From the NCBI GenBank assembly GCA_003574785.1, contig QORU01000003.1, positions 124,001 to 188,000 on the forward strand: a stretch of 64,000 nt of DNA. The letters are read 5' to 3'. The DNA comes from Taklimakanibacter deserti. Its GTDB lineage: Bacteria > Pseudomonadota > Alphaproteobacteria > Rhizobiales > Aestuariivirgaceae. Positions 34,483 to 43,760 of this stretch are shown piece by piece (the stretch's first letter is position 1; every line of letters starts with the position of its first letter). The notes beneath the pieces are model-generated. The model made no database searches, was not told the DNA's origin, and saw only the letters and a program-made list of their open reading frames with translations. A program made the translations under genes and the position numbers.

Positions 34483-35760
34483 TCAGTCAGGGCTCTGTCG
34501 CCAAGGCCTCGGGGCAAAGCGGTAACGCAGACCAACCGAGATAGTGTCGACGCTGCCCTGGGCCGAACCGGCGTAGCGGATGCCGAAAATCGTCTCGTCG
34601 ACTGGCGCATCCTCTACGAAAAGATGCGCATAACCAATGTCGATGGAAAGCCATTCGTCCCATTTGTAGCTTGTCCCAACACTTGCCCAAATACGGTCGG
34701 CATCCGGCAGTCTCATGGACCTTGCCTCGTCGCTGGTCGGCGAGATCTCATAGCTGAGACCGGCACGGAGCGTCAGGTCAGTGCTTAAGTTGTAATCGGC
34801 TCCGAGAGAGAAGACCCAACCATCCTCGTAGTTGAAGGTCAGGCTCGAACCGGCGGGCGAGCCCTCGAGCGGGACGATCTGTAAACGACTCCAATTTGTC
34901 CATTCTAGGCCAGCCATGACCGTGAATGCCTCATTGACCTGCTGACGTACGCCGACCGAGACGGTTTCAGGCAGTGTGACATCCGCCGACACAGGAAATG
35001 TCCCTGCGGCAACTATGCCGACGCTTGTTGCCAGGGGGATATCGAAACTCTGACTGCCGGCCAGTGAATGCTTCAGTGCCGAACGATAGCCGATGCCGAC
35101 AGTAGTGCCGTCCAGAGGTTTAAACGTTATGCCGGCAACGAAACCCACGCCGACGTCATCGGCCTCGAACTCTTGCAAGGGTGGTGAAGCGATCGGTGCC
35201 AAGGCCGTTTTGATGTCGACTTCGAAATACTGGATCTGAGCACCGACCGCGACGCTCAATACGTCGTTGATCTTGATGCCGAAAATCGGACTGACGTTGA
35301 GCGACCACGCGTCTGCCTCGAGATGACTGAACATCCCGACCCATGGCTCATTCGAACGGGAAGCGAGGCCAAAAGGCGCGGTGACGCTCACCCCAAGATA
35401 GATCTTGTCGGTGACCGGCGTTGCGAAATAGGTCGCGGGCACAATGCCGGTCTTGCCGACATCACCGCCAGTACCCGTGATGCCGAGCGTCGTCAGCGTC
35501 GAAAGAGTAGGATCGACATCAAGCTCCGACCGCGGCAAGACAAGCGCTGCGCTGCCCTCGACCGTTGTGCCGGTCACGGCAGTTACAGCTGCCGGGTTCC
35601 AAAACATAGAGCTTATCGAATCTCCGGGGGCGGCCATCCCGGCAAAGCTTGAGCCTTCTCCGTAAGCAGACTGCGCGCGAATGGCGAACCCTCCTGCCGC
35701 CGCCGTCGCGACCGCCGCCGCCATCGCCAGCACTGTCGAAGCGATGAGCAGCGCATGCAT
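34483..35760 (-). CDS. FadL/OmpP1/TodX-family outer-membrane transport protein
   Basis: This 425-residue protein has a signal peptide (MHALLIASTVLAMAAAVATA) and then the family hallmark GFAIRAQSAYGEGSSFAGMA at the mature N-terminus, with MFWNPAAVTAV soon after. FadL proteins form 14-strand barrels with an N-terminal plug and import hydrophobic molecules such as fatty acids or aromatics. Alternating hydrophobic strands continue to the end (TISVGLRYRFAP). The start is uncertain: the ATG at 35760 has no clear ribosome site, and a TTG at 35823 would add 21 residues. No catabolic genes for a hydrophobic substrate are nearby. A one-mismatch FNR-like site lies at 35934. Confidence 0.85.
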   Translation of the reverse strand: MHALLIASTVLAMAAAVATAAAGGFAIRAQSAYGEGSSFAGMAAPGDSISSMFWNPAAVTAVTGTTVEGSAALVLPRSELDVDPTLSTLTTLGITGTGGDVGKTGIVPATYFATPVTDKIYLGVSVTAPFGLASRSNEPWVGMFSHLEADAWSLNVSPIFGIKINDVLSVAVGAQIQYFEVDIKTALAPIASPPLQEFEADDVGVGFVAGITFKPLDGTTVGIGYRSALKHSLAGSQSFDIPLATSVGIVAAGTFPVSADVTLPETVSVGVRQQVNEAFTVMAGLEWTNWSRLQIVPLEGSPAGSSLTFNYEDGWVFSLGADYNLSTDLTLRAGLSYEISPTSDEARSMRLPDADRIWASVGTSYKWDEWLSIDIGYAHLFVEDAPVDETIFGIRYAGSAQGSVDTISVGLRYRFAPRPWRQSPD

Positions 35761-35933
35761 GCGCAACGCGTCTGACCACTTGGCCAGATTGCCATGGACG
35801 TGATTTGTGCCGCGAATGCTCAATTTAACCCATCATACAAGTGTGCCTAATCCAGACTCGACGTCCTGTAACTTCATTGTCGTCCATCGGGTCACAGGAA
35901 TAAACACCAGGCAATTCGCCCCTAACCTTCTTT

Positions 35934-35947
35934 TTGATCTTGATCCA
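35934..35947. promoter_or_regulatory. Weak FNR-like site near FadL gene
   Basis: TTGATCTTGATCCA differs from TTGAT-N4-ATCAA at one position. It lies 30 nt from the full box at 35964 and may be a second, weaker site or chance. Confidence 0.3.
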
Positions 35948-35951
35948 ATTG

Positions 35952-37037
35952 ATGGTGGCGCACTTGACCCTGATCAATCAATCGGCCAGCGGTTTGGAGC
36001 AAACTAGGGAGGAAACATTAAATCAAGAGCCTGCCTTGACAACATCCTTGGTAAGCACGGACCAGCCAGACCACAGCGGGGGGTGGTATTCCGTGCGCCC
36101 GCTCTATCGCTACATCTGGCGCACGAGCCGCTCCAAACAGATCGGAATTTGCTTGCTCGTTGCGATCATAACTCCGCTGCCCATGGTCAGCCTAGAGTTT
36201 CAGCGTCGTATTATCGATGATGCGCTTGGCGCACGAAATGTTCGGTTGCTGATTGCGCTTGGCACCGGATATGTCGCCCTGATCAGTCTCAGGCTCTTGC
36301 TCAAATATGCGGCCGATATTGTCAAAGGCAGAACTGCCGAGACGATCGCCCGCGACATGAGACTTAGAATCATGAGGGGGAGGCAGGCAATATGGCCGCG
36401 AAGTTACGATGATTCCGATGATGAGAAAATCGGCACGGCTATCTCGATGCTCGGCGCCGAGACCGAAGACATGAGCGGCTTCGCAGGAGATGCGCTCTCC
36501 TTGCCTCTCTTGACCGGCGGGACAATGATGTGGGTCTTGGGCTACCTCATGTGGATCGAGCCTTTGATCACCGCGATAGCTCTCATCCTGTATTTTCCAC
36601 AAATAGTCATCGTGCCGGCAATCCAATTCACCATCAATCGTCTGGCGCGGTTACGCATTGTGCAGTTGCGCAATCTCAGCCATCTCGCGATCCATGGATC
36701 CTCGAAAGGACGCGGGCGCGGACAAACGGTTGGGCAGGTCTTCATCGACAGGCTCTATCGCATTCGCATCCGGATCTATCTGCGCAAGTTTTTTATTACC
36801 GAACTTGGCAATTTCCTCGACTCGCTTGGGCCCGTCATGGTGCTCTCTGTCGGAGGCTATCTTGTCATTGCTGGGGAGACGGAAGTCAGCACGCTGTTCG
36901 TGTTCATCTCCGGTTTGCAGAAGGTTGCCGATCCCTGGGATCAGATGATTACCTTCTATCGGACGGTTTCGAATACCGGCGTAATGTTCGACATGATCCG
37001 CGCAAGGCTTGTAGGGACCCAGGGGGAAATCTCCTAG
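35952..37037 (+). CDS. type I ABC transporter membrane domain without ATPase domain
   Basis: The protein (up to 361 residues) is an ABC exporter transmembrane domain: helices near residues 75-95, 105-125, 195-215, 215-235 and 290-320, with a coupling region between. It ends at GTQGEIS, just where the nucleotide-binding domain would begin, and no Walker A sequence follows. I cannot fix the start: ATG at 35952 overlaps the box at 35964, while later TTG (36036, 36048) or GTG (36093) codons fit the promoter better; GGGAGGAA at 36007-36014 hints at translation near there. Either it works with an ATPase encoded elsewhere, has lost transport function, or is a truncated gene. Confidence 0.7.
   Translation: MVAHLTLINQSASGLEQTREETLNQEPALTTSLVSTDQPDHSGGWYSVRPLYRYIWRTSRSKQIGICLLVAIITPLPMVSLEFQRRIIDDALGARNVRLLIALGTGYVALISLRLLLKYAADIVKGRTAETIARDMRLRIMRGRQAIWPRSYDDSDDEKIGTAISMLGAETEDMSGFAGDALSLPLLTGGTMMWVLGYLMWIEPLITAIALILYFPQIVIVPAIQFTINRLARLRIVQLRNLSHLAIHGSSKGRGRGQTVGQVFIDRLYRIRIRIYLRKFFITELGNFLDSLGPVMVLSVGGYLVIAGETEVSTLFVFISGLQKVADPWDQMITFYRTVSNTGVMFDMIRARLVGTQGEIS
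35964..35977. promoter_or_regulatory. FNR/FixK-type box between FadL and ABC membrane-domain genes
   Basis: TTGACCCTGATCAA matches TTGA-N6-TCAA. It lies inside the first codons of the longest reading frame of the ABC gene, so that gene probably starts downstream if this box drives it. It is also upstream of the divergent FadL gene. Confidence 0.65.
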
Positions 37038-37062
37038 ACTAAGCCTTTCGCACAGCCCTTGA

Positions 37063-37995
37063 TCACAACCCGATAAACTCTACGACCAAGGCAGCGTGAT
37101 CGCTCGCTCGGGGACGATGCGATCCCACTCCGGGTAATCGCGGACCCTGGTACCGTCTGGCCTCTCGGGATAATCCCTCACGCAGTATGCTCGGTTTGGC
37201 ATCCGGCCATCTTTCGGCCAAGGCGGGGGCGGCAAGCAGATAATCGGGGCGCGCATAGGACCCCGAATTTGGTTCGTAGGAGGACCACCGTTCGGATTCC
37301 GGCAACCGTTTCAGAAGATCGGCCGCAAAACCCTGAGTGAGTGGGGCGATTGCCTGCTCCGTATCCTCTATGTCGCGAGACTCGTTAAGGTCGCCAAGGA
37401 CCAGCCAGAGTGCGTTTTCCTCGCCCGCGAACCGGCGCTCGATTAGCCGTCTTACCGCTAGGGCCTCAAGCCGCCGCACCGACCAGGCGGCATGGGCGTC
37501 TGGCCAGGGTGCCTTGAAGTGGCACAAAAAGAGCGTTAGCCCGCCAATCTTTGCCGTGAGGCAATCGCGGCAAAACACCGGCGTATTGGCCTTTCGGGCC
37601 GCAAATTCCTCAAGACCAAGGTCGGCAGCGGTGAGTTTCGCATGGCTGACGACTTCGTCGACTGGGCGTGTGCTCATCAACGCAACATCCCGCCCGGCGC
37701 CGTCATTGCCTGGAAAGCAGAAGCGATGCGGATAGACCTGCCCGCCCGCGTGGCGCAGAAGGTGGTCGTGAAAGAAGTCGAGCGCCTCGATGTCGAATAC
37801 TTCTTGTAGGCACACCACGTCCGCACCGGCATGCGCGAGAACGGCTGCCGTCAGGCGTCGGTCGGCTAGGTCGAGTGCAGTGGCTTCCAACCCTCCGTCC
37901 TGGGGTACGTCGCCGTCCCGGGCGCCATCGAACCGCGGACGTCCACTGGGGTGACGAAGGCGAAGGTTCTGGACGTTGAAAGTTGCGATGCGCAT
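37063..37995 (-). CDS. endonuclease/exonuclease/phosphatase-family hydrolase
   Basis: This 310-residue protein starts MRIATFNVQNLRLR, the metal-binding asparagine motif of the EEP fold, followed by ADVVCLQEVFD (catalytic glutamate), LVLGDLNESRD (Asp and Asn) and ASDHAALVVEF (terminal D-H). It should be a Mg2+-dependent phosphodiesterase acting on nucleic acid or a lipid or sugar phosphate. The ATG at 37995 begins at the conserved motif; an upstream TTG is less likely. It is convergent with the ABC membrane-domain gene and shows no FNR-type box. Confidence 0.85.
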   Translation of the reverse strand: MRIATFNVQNLRLRHPSGRPRFDGARDGDVPQDGGLEATALDLADRRLTAAVLAHAGADVVCLQEVFDIEALDFFHDHLLRHAGGQVYPHRFCFPGNDGAGRDVALMSTRPVDEVVSHAKLTAADLGLEEFAARKANTPVFCRDCLTAKIGGLTLFLCHFKAPWPDAHAAWSVRRLEALAVRRLIERRFAGEENALWLVLGDLNESRDIEDTEQAIAPLTQGFAADLLKRLPESERWSSYEPNSGSYARPDYLLAAPALAERWPDAKPSILREGLSREARRYQGPRLPGVGSHRPRASDHAALVVEFIGL

Positions 37996-38204
37996 GGTCC
38001 TGAGCTGGTCCTTCAATTACAGGAAAATCGCTCTTGGACCCAGTTGGGAAATGACCGATTCCAGTTTGCGGGGCCCTCGACCTGTAGGGGTGCTCCCTAG
38101 AAGACGAGTCTTTACAAATCGAATGTTTGTGCGCCGGATTCGACCCTTCCCGCCTCTCGGCTGGAAGACGATCCGGCTCTTGTGAAGACTTGGGTTGGTA
38201 AGAT

Positions 38205-38711
38205 TTACGGTGACCTCAAGACAGCGTTTCTATGTGCCGTCTCCAGAGCGTGGTGAGCCGAATGGTGGTGGATCGATTCTTCACCCAGATTTTTTATGAG
38301 TGAGACAACCTTCTTGAAAAGATAGAGAGATGCGGCCGGGCATGCATTCAGAAGGCTCAAAAATCGCTCGCTCGAAATCTCCGCTATGACACAGGGCGTG
38401 AGTGTCCGAACACTTGCCGAGCCCATTTCGCGGCTGACAGCGCCGAACTCTCCAAAGCAATCCGGAGCGCTCAGCTTCACGAGCGACATGCATTCGCGGT
38501 TGGAGATGGGCTTAAATATCTCCACTTCTCCTTCGACAAGGAAAAAAACCCCATACGATCGCTTTGATTGATTCTCAATGACGAATTCGTGCGCATCAAA
38601 TCGGTGCCATGTGCACTGCTCCTCGATATGGGCAACGATCCCGGCCGGAACCCCGGCAAACAGCTCAAGGCCCGACGCAGACAGCCCTTTTCGTTCGGAG
38701 CAATTGCTCAT
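38205..38711 (-). CDS. CRP-like cyclic-nucleotide-binding-fold protein without DNA-binding domain (copy 2)
   Basis: This 168-residue protein is a paralogue of the one at 32786: both have C-x-WHR, SAPDCFGEFGAV/SAPACFGEFAAI, and a helix with LFKKVVSLIKNL/LLKKTISIVRAL. The chain ends after the dimerisation helix and contains no helix-turn-helix. It could bind a ligand and act by protein contact, possibly forming heterodimers with full-length CRP/FNR regulators. The box at 38764 ends 53 nt from its start. Confidence 0.77.
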   Translation of the reverse strand: MSNCSERKGLSASGLELFAGVPAGIVAHIEEQCTWHRFDAHEFVIENQSKRSYGVFFLVEGEVEIFKPISNRECMSLVKLSAPDCFGEFGAVSREMGSASVRTLTPCVIAEISSERFLSLLNACPAASLYLFKKVVSLIKNLGEESIHHHSAHHALETAHRNAVLRSP

Positions 38712-38763
38712 TGGTGGCCCATCCTTTCGTCGGGAAAGATAACGCCACAGTTAGTGCCAGCTT

Positions 38764-38777
38764 TTGAGCGAGATCAA
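38764..38777. promoter_or_regulatory. FNR/FixK-type box upstream of CRP-like gene (copy 2)
   Basis: TTGAGCGAGATCAA matches TTGA-N6-TCAA, 53 nt from the start at 38711 on the minus strand. Confidence 0.68.
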
Positions 38778-38946
38778 AAAGCTGACGAAACCAGGATGCT
38801 GTCGGAATAGACCGATTAGGCAATTAAATTGCAGACCAGATCAATCAGCATTGCCGGTTCTTCCATAGTCTGAATTTCCGAAGCAAACGCCGATCTCATG
38901 GCAACCTGCTCCGGCGATGTCGAATGACCGCCGCGATCCGCCGGCA

Positions 38947-39621
38947 TCAAGCCAAAGCGAATTGGTCCTGTGTCCTCATCGGTTCCCGGCTAAGCGTTAC
39001 CCCACGCTGACGCATGTCGTCGAGCAGCAGGTACATCTCGGCCGCACCGAGCGCGTCCTCGAAGGCGTCGTGCTGCGGGTGGTGCTGGAGGCCGAGATCG
39101 GTCAGGATGGAGGTATAGCGCAAGTCGATCTGTGTCCCCGGTGGCGCCCTCCCATACTTGCGGTCATAATAGAGCCGCGAGACGTCGATTCTGCGATTGG
39201 GCAGGCGGATGTTCAGCATCGACAGCAAGTATTTGTCGAGCATGCGCACGTCGAAATCGACCCAGTAGCCGACGAGCGGGCGTGAACCGATGAAGTGGAG
39301 AAGAGCGGGCAGCACGTCCTGCATCGGCCGAGCGTCCGCGACGTCCTGCTCACGCAACCGATGGACCTTGATCGAGGCCGGCCGGATGGCGGATTCCGGT
39401 CTTACAAGCGCACGGAATGCCGAGCTTGCATGGATGCGTTCGTGGGTGACACGGATCGCCGCGATGCTGACAATCTCGTCGACCCAAGGGTCGAATCCGG
39501 TCGTCTCGCAATCGAGCGAAACCACTTCGTCCCCCGGCTCGGGTTCGAACAGGAAGGCGTAATTGCGATCGGCAAGGGCGACGCGGTTGATTGCACGTCG
39601 CAGCTGGTTCAACGCGCCCAT
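38947..39621 (-). CDS. DEDD-family 3'-5' exonuclease (DnaQ/PolC epsilon-like)
   Basis: This 224-residue protein has the exonuclease motifs SLDCETTGFDP (Exo I), GYWVDFDVRMLD (Exo II) and HDAFEDALGAA (Exo III, DEDDh type). It resembles the stand-alone epsilon-like exonucleases encoded next to DUF294 nucleotidyltransferases and acetate permeases in many proteobacteria. The ATG at 39621 overlaps the TGA of the DUF294 gene by one base, so translation is coupled. Its biological substrate in this setting is unknown. Confidence 0.87.
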   Translation of the reverse strand: MGALNQLRRAINRVALADRNYAFLFEPEPGDEVVSLDCETTGFDPWVDEIVSIAAIRVTHERIHASSAFRALVRPESAIRPASIKVHRLREQDVADARPMQDVLPALLHFIGSRPLVGYWVDFDVRMLDKYLLSMLNIRLPNRRIDVSRLYYDRKYGRAPPGTQIDLRYTSILTDLGLQHHPQHDAFEDALGAAEMYLLLDDMRQRGVTLSREPMRTQDQFALA

Positions 39622-41438
39622 CAAAAGAGTCCCAGATGATAGCGGTTTCGGATGAGCTCGCGAAAGCGCTTCACGACGCGCAGCGCATCGCGCAAGAGGT
39701 CGCGGTCGGCAGTGGAAAGCTCGCCGACGCGGACAAGTGATTCAAGCTCGGGCTTGCCCATCTTCGTGGCGTGGAGTTGTGAGTGCAGCCGTATCTCCAT
39801 CAGTATGTACAGCGCGCCCGCCAGATCCCGGCCGAGCTCCTCGCCAAGCACACCCGATTGCGTCAGAACCCTGATGCGTTCGACCGTCGGCGTCGCCAGG
39901 ATGCCGTGCTCGATCGACAGCGTGCGGATGCCGTGGACGATCGGGAAGGTGCCGGACTTCTTGATATCGATTACATCGCTGCCGACACCGATCGTCGCCA
40001 TCAGCGAGGTGAGCACGCCGGCGCTGGCGCCAGCGAACTGGTCGATGTAGCGGGCGAAGCGGGCAAGGTAGGCGGATTCGCCTCGCATGAGCTCCACCAT
40101 CGACATTTTGGCTCGGTTGACAAGCTCGGTACGACCGGCGATCCCAACGGCATCGAAGAAGATGCCGAGCTTCATCGCACTGAATTCGTCAGGAGTGAGC
40201 ACCCACGACCTGATCTGCCGGATGAACTCGTCGATCGGCTGCGACCATTGCGGGTTGTTCACCATGACGCCGCCCGGGCAGGGCGCGAAGCCGAAGCGCT
40301 CCAGCGCCTTGCTGAAGGCGGCGCGGAATGAGGCGAGTTCATCGGCGGGAACGGGCGTCGCGAGCAGCAGACCGTTGTCCTGGTCGGTGCGCACGGTCTG
40401 CTCGCCGCGCCCCTCCGAGCCCATGATCATCATGCAGCCAGTCTCGCGCACCGTCGGCGGAGCAATCATTTCGAACAGCTTGGCGAAGAGACGGCGGTTG
40501 AGGTCCGAGGTGATCTCGGCGATGGCGCCAACGCGCACGCCCTGGCCGGCCAGCCGTTCGACCTGTGCCTGGATGTCACATGCGGCATCGGCCAGGTGAT
40601 CCACGTTTCGCGCCCGGTCGATCCGCCCCGCCACGAGTTGCGAGTTTCCGGCCACCAGTCCGAGTATGTCGATATCCTCGAGTACGCCGACATAGTAGCC
40701 GTTCTCCTTTACCGCGAGGCGGCGCTTGTTGTGCCTCGTCATGAGGATGAGTGCCTCGAAGATGAAATCATCATTGCCGACCGAGACCACATCAAAGTGG
40801 CAGACATCGCGCACCGGCGTGTCGAGTGGGCGTCGGTCAAGTACGGCTGCCTTGGAGAGATTCATGCCGGTGACGATCCCGACGCGCTCGCCGTCTCGCA
40901 CGAACAGCGCGTTGTTGTCGCGTTCGCGCATGGTGAGTCCCGCCGCCTCGATACTGACAGTCCCATCGACGAATACGGCAGGCAAGCGCCGCGCGTCATG
41001 CACCCGTGCGCGCAGAACCGATTCCACGTTCTCCGGCTCGCGGCGCCGCGAATAGCTTTCCAGCTTGTGCGAAATCTCCGAATAGAAAAAGGCGGCGAAA
41101 CCGGGATTGCTCCTCACTAGGTCGAGGACGAGGGACCGCGGCACCAGATAGCAAAGTGTCTCCTCGGCGGCGACGAAGAAGCTGCCGGTCGTTCCGTGCA
41201 CGACCGCTCGCGCGTCGAAAGTATCCTTGGGACCCAGGCGTGCTTCGACTGTTTCGCCGTCGCGCTCCTCCACCGATCCCTTGATAATGACATGGAGCAG
41301 CTCCGCAGCAGTGCCGTTCTCCACGATGACCTCGCCCGGGCGGAAATAGCCGATGTCCAGCGCCGCTCTGAGCCGCATGATTTCGTCGTGCGTCAGCCTG
41401 TCAAAGGGAGGGTTGCGGCTGTCGAAGGATTGCGGCAT
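39621..41438 (-). CDS. cNMP-CBS-DUF294 putative nucleotidyltransferase
   Basis: This 605-residue protein contains a cyclic-nucleotide-binding fold (residues about 15-130), two CBS motifs (about 155-275), a DUF294 nucleotidyltransferase-like domain with GSEGRGEQTVRTDQDNGLL near 360, and a helical DUF294 C-terminal domain. The G-S-x(8)-T-D-x-D pattern is that of GlnD-type nucleotidyltransferases, suggesting it modifies a protein. It sits 77 nt downstream of actP and upstream of the exonuclease gene. This combination recurs next to acetate uptake genes and may regulate them. Confidence 0.86.
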   Translation of the reverse strand: MPQSFDSRNPPFDRLTHDEIMRLRAALDIGYFRPGEVIVENGTAAELLHVIIKGSVEERDGETVEARLGPKDTFDARAVVHGTTGSFFVAAEETLCYLVPRSLVLDLVRSNPGFAAFFYSEISHKLESYSRRREPENVESVLRARVHDARRLPAVFVDGTVSIEAAGLTMRERDNNALFVRDGERVGIVTGMNLSKAAVLDRRPLDTPVRDVCHFDVVSVGNDDFIFEALILMTRHNKRRLAVKENGYYVGVLEDIDILGLVAGNSQLVAGRIDRARNVDHLADAACDIQAQVERLAGQGVRVGAIAEITSDLNRRLFAKLFEMIAPPTVRETGCMMIMGSEGRGEQTVRTDQDNGLLLATPVPADELASFRAAFSKALERFGFAPCPGGVMVNNPQWSQPIDEFIRQIRSWVLTPDEFSAMKLGIFFDAVGIAGRTELVNRAKMSMVELMRGESAYLARFARYIDQFAGASAGVLTSLMATIGVGSDVIDIKKSGTFPIVHGIRTLSIEHGILATPTVERIRVLTQSGVLGEELGRDLAGALYILMEIRLHSQLHATKMGKPELESLVRVGELSTADRDLLRDALRVVKRFRELIRNRYHLGLF

Positions 41439-41515
41439 CGCTGGCCGGCTCCATCATGCAGAGAGGGTGGGGCGCCTTGGCGCCCGGCCCTCGCGTCGTG
41501 TCACTCCTGCGATGG

Positions 41516-43207
41516 CTAATGCACCACCGCTCCTACGGCACCGATTCCCGTTTCGGCGCGGATGAATTGCGCCTCGAAGGCGTCGCGCTCGCCGCGCGCG
41601 CGGGCCGTCGCGTCGACCTTGGAGAACAGCCAAATACCCGCGAATGCGATCGTCATCGAAAAGAGCGCCGGGTTATCATAGGGGAAGATCGCCGAGGCGA
41701 AGCCGAAGGTATTTACCCAGACCGCCGGGCTCAGCACCACCATCGCGACGGCACTTGCGAGGCCCAGCAGGCCGCCGATCAACGCGCCGCGGCTGGTCGT
41801 CCCTTTCCAGAACACCGACATCAAGAGGACAGGGAAGTTGCAGCTTGCCGCCACTGCGAAGGCAAGCCCGACCATGAAGGCCACGTTCTGCTTCTCGAAG
41901 ATGTAGCCGAGCAGGATGGCTACGACTCCGATCCCCACGGCGGCGATCTTGGAGATGCGGACCTCCTTGTCTTCCGCCACTTTTCCCTTTGCGATCACCG
42001 AGGCATAGAGGTCGTGGCTGACCGCCGATGCGCCGGCGAGAGTCAGCCCGGCGACAACCGCCAGAATAGTGGCAAAGGCGACCGCTGAGATGAAGCCAAG
42101 GAACAGCGAGCCGCCAACCGCGTTGGCGAGGTGAATGGCCGCCATGTTGGTCCCACCGAGTAGATCCTTCACCTTGTCGTAAGCGCCGTCCGCCGCGACC
42201 GTGAAGTAAACGGGGTCGCTCATCAGAAGCGTGATGGCGCCAAAGCCGATGATGAAGGTGAGCACATAGAAGTATCCGATGAAGCCTGTCGCATAGAACA
42301 CGGACTTCCGCGCCGCCTTGGCGTCGGCGACGGTGAAGAACCGCATCAGGATGTGCGGCAGGCCGGCGGTGCCGAACATAAGCGCAAGCCCGAGCGAGAT
42401 CGCCGAGATGGGGTCGCTAACAAGGCCACCCGGCTTCATGATGGCAAGCGCCTTCGGGTGGACGTCGACGGCGGCCTGGAACATCTTCTCCGGCGAGAAG
42501 CTGAAGGTGGCGAGCACCATGAAGGCCATGAAGGTTGCGCCGCCCAGAAGCATGCAAGCCTTAATGATCTGCACCCAGGTGGTTGCCACCATGCCGCCGA
42601 AAGCCACGTAGACGATCATCAGCGCGCCGACGAGGATGATGGCGTAGAGGTATGGCAGCCCGAAGAGGAGTTCGATCAGCTTGCCCGCGCCCACCATCTG
42701 CGCGATCAGGTAGAAGGCCACCACGGTGAGTGTCCCGATCGCTGCCAACGAGCGGATCGGCGTCGCCTCCAGCCGGAACGCCGCCACGTCGGCGAAGGTA
42801 TATTTGCCGAGGTTGCGCAGGCGTTCAGCGATGAGGAAGAGGACGATCGGCCAGCCAACCAGCCATCCCACCGAATAGATGAGCCCGTCGAAGCCGGAGG
42901 CAAAGACGAGCCCCGAAATGCCGAGGAAGGAAGCTGCCGACATGTAGTCGCCGGCAATCGCCAGCCCGTTCTGGAATCCGGTAATGCCACCGCCGGCGGT
43001 ATAGAAATCAGCCGCCGACCGAGACCGGGCCGACGCCCATTTGGTTATGAAGAGCGTTGCCGCGACGAACACGAAAAACATGGTGATGGCCGACAGGTTG
43101 AGCGCTTGCTTTCCGCCACCCTCGATGGCACCGGCGGCAAGAGCCTGCGAAAGCCCACTCGTCGCCGCCACCAGCCCGGTTAGGGCTATGAAAACTGCGC
43201 GGATCAT
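41516..43207 (-). CDS. actP: cation/acetate symporter
   Basis: This 563-residue sodium:solute symporter has about thirteen membrane helices and an N-terminal signal-like helix. The regions [20 protein letters not shown] and [15 protein letters not shown] are typical of ActP, which takes up acetate and other short monocarboxylates. It overlaps the upstream DUF485 gene by 4 nt (ATGA). The operon order is yjcH-actP-DUF294-exonuclease, with acs transcribed separately nearby. Confidence 0.93.
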   Translation of the reverse strand: MIRAVFIALTGLVAATSGLSQALAAGAIEGGGKQALNLSAITMFFVFVAATLFITKWASARSRSAADFYTAGGGITGFQNGLAIAGDYMSAASFLGISGLVFASGFDGLIYSVGWLVGWPIVLFLIAERLRNLGKYTFADVAAFRLEATPIRSLAAIGTLTVVAFYLIAQMVGAGKLIELLFGLPYLYAIILVGALMIVYVAFGGMVATTWVQIIKACMLLGGATFMAFMVLATFSFSPEKMFQAAVDVHPKALAIMKPGGLVSDPISAISLGLALMFGTAGLPHILMRFFTVADAKAARKSVFYATGFIGYFYVLTFIIGFGAITLLMSDPVYFTVAADGAYDKVKDLLGGTNMAAIHLANAVGGSLFLGFISAVAFATILAVVAGLTLAGASAVSHDLYASVIAKGKVAEDKEVRISKIAAVGIGVVAILLGYIFEKQNVAFMVGLAFAVAASCNFPVLLMSVFWKGTTSRGALIGGLLGLASAVAMVVLSPAVWVNTFGFASAIFPYDNPALFSMTIAFAGIWLFSKVDATARARGERDAFEAQFIRAETGIGAVGAVVH

Positions 43208-43509
43208 CTGAGCCTCTCCTTGATTTCCTGGGTGAGGATGTCGAAGTGTTTATTCGCGCGCTGGACATAGATGCCGGTCAGCGCAAAGGCGGAGACGATG
43301 ACCGCGAGGCCGACGGGGATGCCGAGCGTGATCACGCTACCGCCCAGCGGCGTGCCCAGCACCGCCGGTGTGAAGGCGATGACAGCGATAAATCCGAAAT
43401 AGATCGCCAGGATCGCGGCTGACAGGGTCAGAGCGAACCGCATTCGCTGCGCTACGAGCTCTTGAAACAACCGTTCCTGCCGAATGCGCGCAATGTCTTT
43501 CTCACCCAT
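43204..43509 (-). CDS. yjcH: DUF485 membrane protein, ActP partner
   Basis: This 101-residue protein has two membrane helices (about residues 27-48 and 60-82), a helical N-terminus ([19 protein letters not shown]) and a basic C-terminal tail, matching DUF485/YjcH. It is normally coupled to actP. The ATG at 43509 follows AAGGAG. Its upstream region is closely similar to that of acs, including a FixK-type box 95 nt from the start. Confidence 0.9.
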   Translation of the reverse strand: MGEKDIARIRQERLFQELVAQRMRFALTLSAAILAIYFGFIAVIAFTPAVLGTPLGGSVITLGIPVGLAVIVSAFALTGIYVQRANKHFDILTQEIKERLR

Positions 43510-43603
43510 GTTGAAACTCCTTGCTGCAGGATGGTGCGTCCGAGGCAACGAACGCAGACCCCTCCGTTCTTCCGACACATAAGAGGGATCAACGAGTATC
43601 GAA

Positions 43604-43617
43604 TTGCGATGGATCAA
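43604..43617. promoter_or_regulatory. FixK2-type box variant upstream of yjcH-actP
   Basis: TTGCGATGGATCAA matches TTG(A/C)-N6-TCAA, 95 nt from the yjcH start. It lies inside a block of more than 100 nt that is similar to the acs upstream region. Confidence 0.55.
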
Positions 43618-43760
43618 TTGATCCCTGCGACTTTCGTTGAATAGGGCGGTGAGCCCAATGACACCAGTCTTCCCTTGCGAACTTATCTATGGTGCTCAGT
43701 CAGTAGTCTCGACTGAGTCGAGCGGACAGCCCGCCGAGTGGTTGGAAGCACCGGGCCTCA

